Of a stretch of DNA of 64,000 nucleotides, positions 61,416 to 64,000 are shown piece after piece. The stretch's first letter is position 1; the number at the start of each line of letters is the position of its first letter. Source of the stretch: Hydractinia symbiolongicarpus (Eukaryota; Cnidaria; Hydrozoa; Anthoathecata; Hydractiniidae); NCBI RefSeq assembly GCF_029227915.1, contig NC_079878.1, positions 3,412,001 to 3,476,000 on the forward strand, given 5' to 3'. The translations under genes and the position numbers were made by a program. The notes below the pieces were generated by a model, which was given only the letters and a program-made list of their open reading frames with translations, was not told where the DNA came from and did no database searches.

Positions 61416-64000
61416 ATGAGACTTGTAGTTTGCAGAAATGTTTTCATTTTTGATGAGACGCTTAATGAAAGTGGTTTAATCGCCGGCAAACGAAAACCCG
61501 CGATTTCCCGTAAATCCCGGACTCGGCCGTATAGTCAAAAGTATACAAAGAAGGTACCCAGAGAGTAAACTCATTTCCCGAACGATTTTTTAAATTATTT
61601 TTTCACCACTAAAACGCATGAGACTTGTAGTTTGCAGAAATGTTTTCATTTTTGATGAGACGCTTAATGAAAGTGGTTTAATCGCCGGCAAACGAAAACC
61701 CGCGATTTCTCGTAAATCCCGGGCTTGGCCCGTATAGTCAAATGTATAAAAAGAAAGTAACCTGTGAGTAAACTCATTTCCAAAACGATTTTTTAAATTA
61801 TCTTTTCACCACTAAAACGCATGAGACTTGTAGTTTTCAAAAATGTTTTCATTTTTGATGAGACGCTGAATAAAAGAAGTTTAATCGCCGGCAAACGAAA
61901 ACCCGCCATTTCCCGTAAACCCCGGACTCGGCCCGTATAGTCAAAAGTATACAAAGAAAGTACCTAGGAAGTAAACTCATTTCCCGAACGATTTTTTAAT
62001 TTATTTTTTCTCCACTAAAACGCATGGGACTTGTAGTTTACAAAAATGTTTTCATTTTTGATGAGACTCTGACTAAAAGAAGTTTAATCGCCGGCAAACG
62101 AAAACCTGCAATTTCCCGTAAATCCCGGACTCGGCCCGTATAGTCAAAAGTATACAAAGAAAGTACCCAGGGAGTAAACTCATTTCCTGAACGATTTTTT
62201 AATTTATTAATTCACCACTAAAGCCCATGAGACTTGTAGTTTTTAGAAATGTTTTCATTTTTATTGAGACGCTGAATAAAAGAAGTTTAATCGCCGGCAA
62301 ACGAAAACCCGCCATTTCCCGTAAACCCCGGATCGGCCCATATAGTCAATAGTATACAAAGAAAGTACCCGGGGAGTAAACTCATTTCCCATGTATACAA
62401 AGAAAGTACCCTGTGATTAAACTCATTTCCAAAACGATTTTTTAAATTATTTTTTCACCACTAAAACGCATGAGACTTGTAGTTTTCAAAAATGTTTTCA
62501 TTTTTGATGAGACGCTAATTAAAAGAAGTTTAATCGCCGGCAAACGAAAACCCGCCATTTCCCGTAAACCCTGGACTCGGCCCGTATAGTCAAAAGTATA
62601 CGAAGAAAGTACCCAGGGAGTAAACTCATTTCCCGAACGATTTTTTTTATTACTTTTTCACCACTAAAACGCATGAGACTTGTAGTTTTTAAAAATGTTT
62701 TCATTTTTGATGGGACGCTGAATAAAAGAAGCTTAATCGCCGGCACACGAAAACCCGCGATTTCCTGTAAATCCCGGACTGGGCCCGTATAGTCAAAAGT
62801 ATACAAAGAAAGTACCCAGGAAGTAAACTCATTTCCCGAACGATTTTTTAAATTATTTTTTCACCACTAAAACGCATGAGACTTGTAGTTTTTAAAAATG
62901 TTTTCATTTTTGATGAGACGCTGAATAAAAAAAGTTTAATCGCCGGCAAACGAAAACCCGCCACTTCCTGTAAATCCCCGACTCGGCCCGTATAGTCAAA
63001 AGTATACAAAGAAAGTACCCAGGGAGTAAACTCATTTCCCGAACGATTTTTTAAATTATTTTTTCACCACTAAAGCCCATGGGACTTGTAGTTTACAAAA
63101 ATATTTTTATTTTTGATGAGACGCTGAATAAAAGAAGTGTAATCGCCGGCAAACGAAAACCTGCCATTTCCCGTAAACCCTGGACTCGGCCCGTATAGTC
63201 AAAAGTATACGAAGAAAGTACCCACGGAGTAAACTCATTTCCCGAACGATTTTTTAAATTATTATTTCACCACTAAACCCATGAGACTTGTAGTTTTTAA
63301 AAATGTTTTCATTTTTGATGAGACGCTGAATAAAAGAAGTTTAATCGCCGGCAAACGAAAACCCGCGACTTCCCGTAAATCCCCGACTCGCCCCGTATAG
63401 TCAAAAGTATACAAAGAAAGTACCCAGGGAGTAAACTCATTTCCCGAACAATTTTTTAAATTATTTTTTCACCACTAAAACGCATGAGACCTGTAGTTTT
63501 CAGAAATGTTTTCATTTTTAATGAGACGCTGAAAAAAAGAAGTTTAATTGCCGCCAAACGAAACCCCGCCATTTCCCGTAAACCCCGGACTCGGCCGATA
63601 TAGTCAAAAGTATACAAAGAAAGTACCCGGGGAGTAAACTCATTTCCCATGTATACAAAAAAAGTACCCTGTGATTAAACTTATTTCCAAAACGATTTTT
63701 TAAATTATTTTTTCACCACTAAAACGCATGAGACTTGTAGTTTTCAAAAATGTTTTCATTTTTGATGAGACGCTTATTAAAAGAAGTTTAATCGCCGGCA
63801 AACGAAAACCCGCCATTTCCCGTAAACCCTGGACTCGGCCCGTATAGTCAAAAGTATACAAAGAAAGTACCCAGGGAGTAAACTCATTTCCCGAACGATT
63901 TTTTAAATTACTTTTTCACCACTAAAACGCATGAGACTTGTAGTTTTCAAAAATGTTTTCATTTTTGATGAGACGCTTATTAAAAGAAGTTTAATCGCCG
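61416..64000 (+). repeat. Return of fourteen-mer HOR, 15,170 bp away
   Basis: Matches 46246 to about 48830 monomer for monomer at +15170, including the private marks ttttttctccactaaaacgc (about 62008) and acccacggag (about 63222). It therefore derives from copy 2, or from a sister of copy 2, and not from copy 1. The window ends inside a T unit. Confidence 0.8.

Larger units (their letters stand above)
1..64000 (+). repeat. 203-bp satellite array filling the window
   Basis: The motif atgagac or atgggac recurs every 203 bp from 145 to 63931 (for example 347, 550, 753, 956). Every stretch I read between these marks aligns to the same monomer. Most departures from 203 bp are single-base indels (202 bp), a 41-bp extension (243-244 bp) or a 26-bp deletion (177 bp). 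All copies run in the same direction, and no foreign insert was seen. The window begins inside a monomer (1-144 is a partial copy) and ends inside one (63931-64000). By hand count the consensus has 77 G+C in 203. A centromeric or other heterochromatic role is inferred from array length, monomer size and higher-order structure; the sequence contains no direct proof of it. I do not recognise the family. Confidence 0.98.

Noticed and set aside
1-64000. CRISPR array
   Set aside because: The repeat is 203 bp with no unique spacers between units. Variation is spread through the unit and no cas gene is present.
1-64000. rDNA intergenic-spacer subrepeats
   Set aside because: No rRNA sequence occurs in 64 kb, and spacer subrepeat blocks are usually much shorter. 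A satellite explains the data better, although flanks are not visible.
1-64000. Transposon or retrotransposon insertions, or inverted monomers
   Set aside because: I looked for breaks in the 203-bp rhythm and for reverse-complement marks. All length changes are explained by 1-bp, 26-bp and 41-bp events or by whole-monomer steps. No inserted element was found.
1-64000. Telomeric repeats or microsatellites
   Set aside because: No runs of TTAGG, TTAGGG or TTTAGGG type and no short tandem runs beyond T and A tracts inside the monomer.
1-64000. Strong hairpin or cruciform within the monomer
   Set aside because: I compared gggagtaaactcatttccc and similar stretches with their reverse complements. 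Only 4-bp arms match, so no convincing stem was found by eye.

Overview
The whole 64 kb window is one uninterrupted tandem satellite array. I see no protein-coding gene, RNA gene, transposon, CRISPR array or single-copy sequence on either strand. The repeat unit is a head-to-tail 203-bp monomer. If each monomer is phased on the conserved atgagac/atgggac motif, the first full one starts at 145 and the last, partial one at 63931. That gives roughly 312-314 copies, all in the same orientation. The monomer consensus is about 38% GC by hand count. It has a GC- and CpG-rich core (cgccggc through ggcccg) and an AT-rich segment (gattttttaaatta through tttttcacc).

The sequence suggests a eukaryotic centromeric or pericentromeric (heterochromatic) satellite. 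The evidence is the array length, a monomer close to nucleosome-repeat size, no genes, and multi-level higher-order repeats (HORs). I do not recognise the satellite family and cannot name the organism. CpG is over-represented in the consensus rather than depleted, which argues weakly against a heavily germline-methylated genome such as a vertebrate.

Monomers fall into about a dozen recurring subtypes, which I label A, B, C, D, E, F, G, H, I, K, M, N, P, Q, T and Z. Their order defines the layout. (1) 1-7452: mixed zone with five 41-bp-extended monomers. (2) 7453-12524: seven-monomer period (1420 bp) leading into the D-I-Q series. (3) 12525-15364: two near-identical 1420-bp seven-mers. (4) 15365-19829: block repeated at a 2030-bp offset. 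(5) 19830-20844: run of N monomers with a 406-bp dimer period. (6) 20845-26068: two copies of a 2612-bp thirteen-mer, each with a 177-bp truncated monomer. (7) 26069-34762: segmental duplication at 5653 bp that contains Q-F-N-M four-mers. (8) 34763-37603: mixed zone ending in a 609-bp trimer. (9) 37604-42472: mixed zone with 2434-bp and 2638-bp offsets. (10) 42473 to about 49330: about 2.4 copies of a 2921-bp fourteen-mer with two extended monomers per unit. (11) 49330-55535: composite zone with a 3692-bp offset. (12) 55536-61415: 3366-bp HOR. (13) 61416-64000: a partial return of the fourteen-mer, 15,170 bp from its best match.

No genes act together here. The biology on display is concerted evolution: unequal exchange, chimeric junction monomers, a founder 41-bp extension shared by 19 monomers, and nested amplification. 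The short open frames of 60-99 codons lie within one or two monomers, occur on both strands, and are by-products of the repeat.
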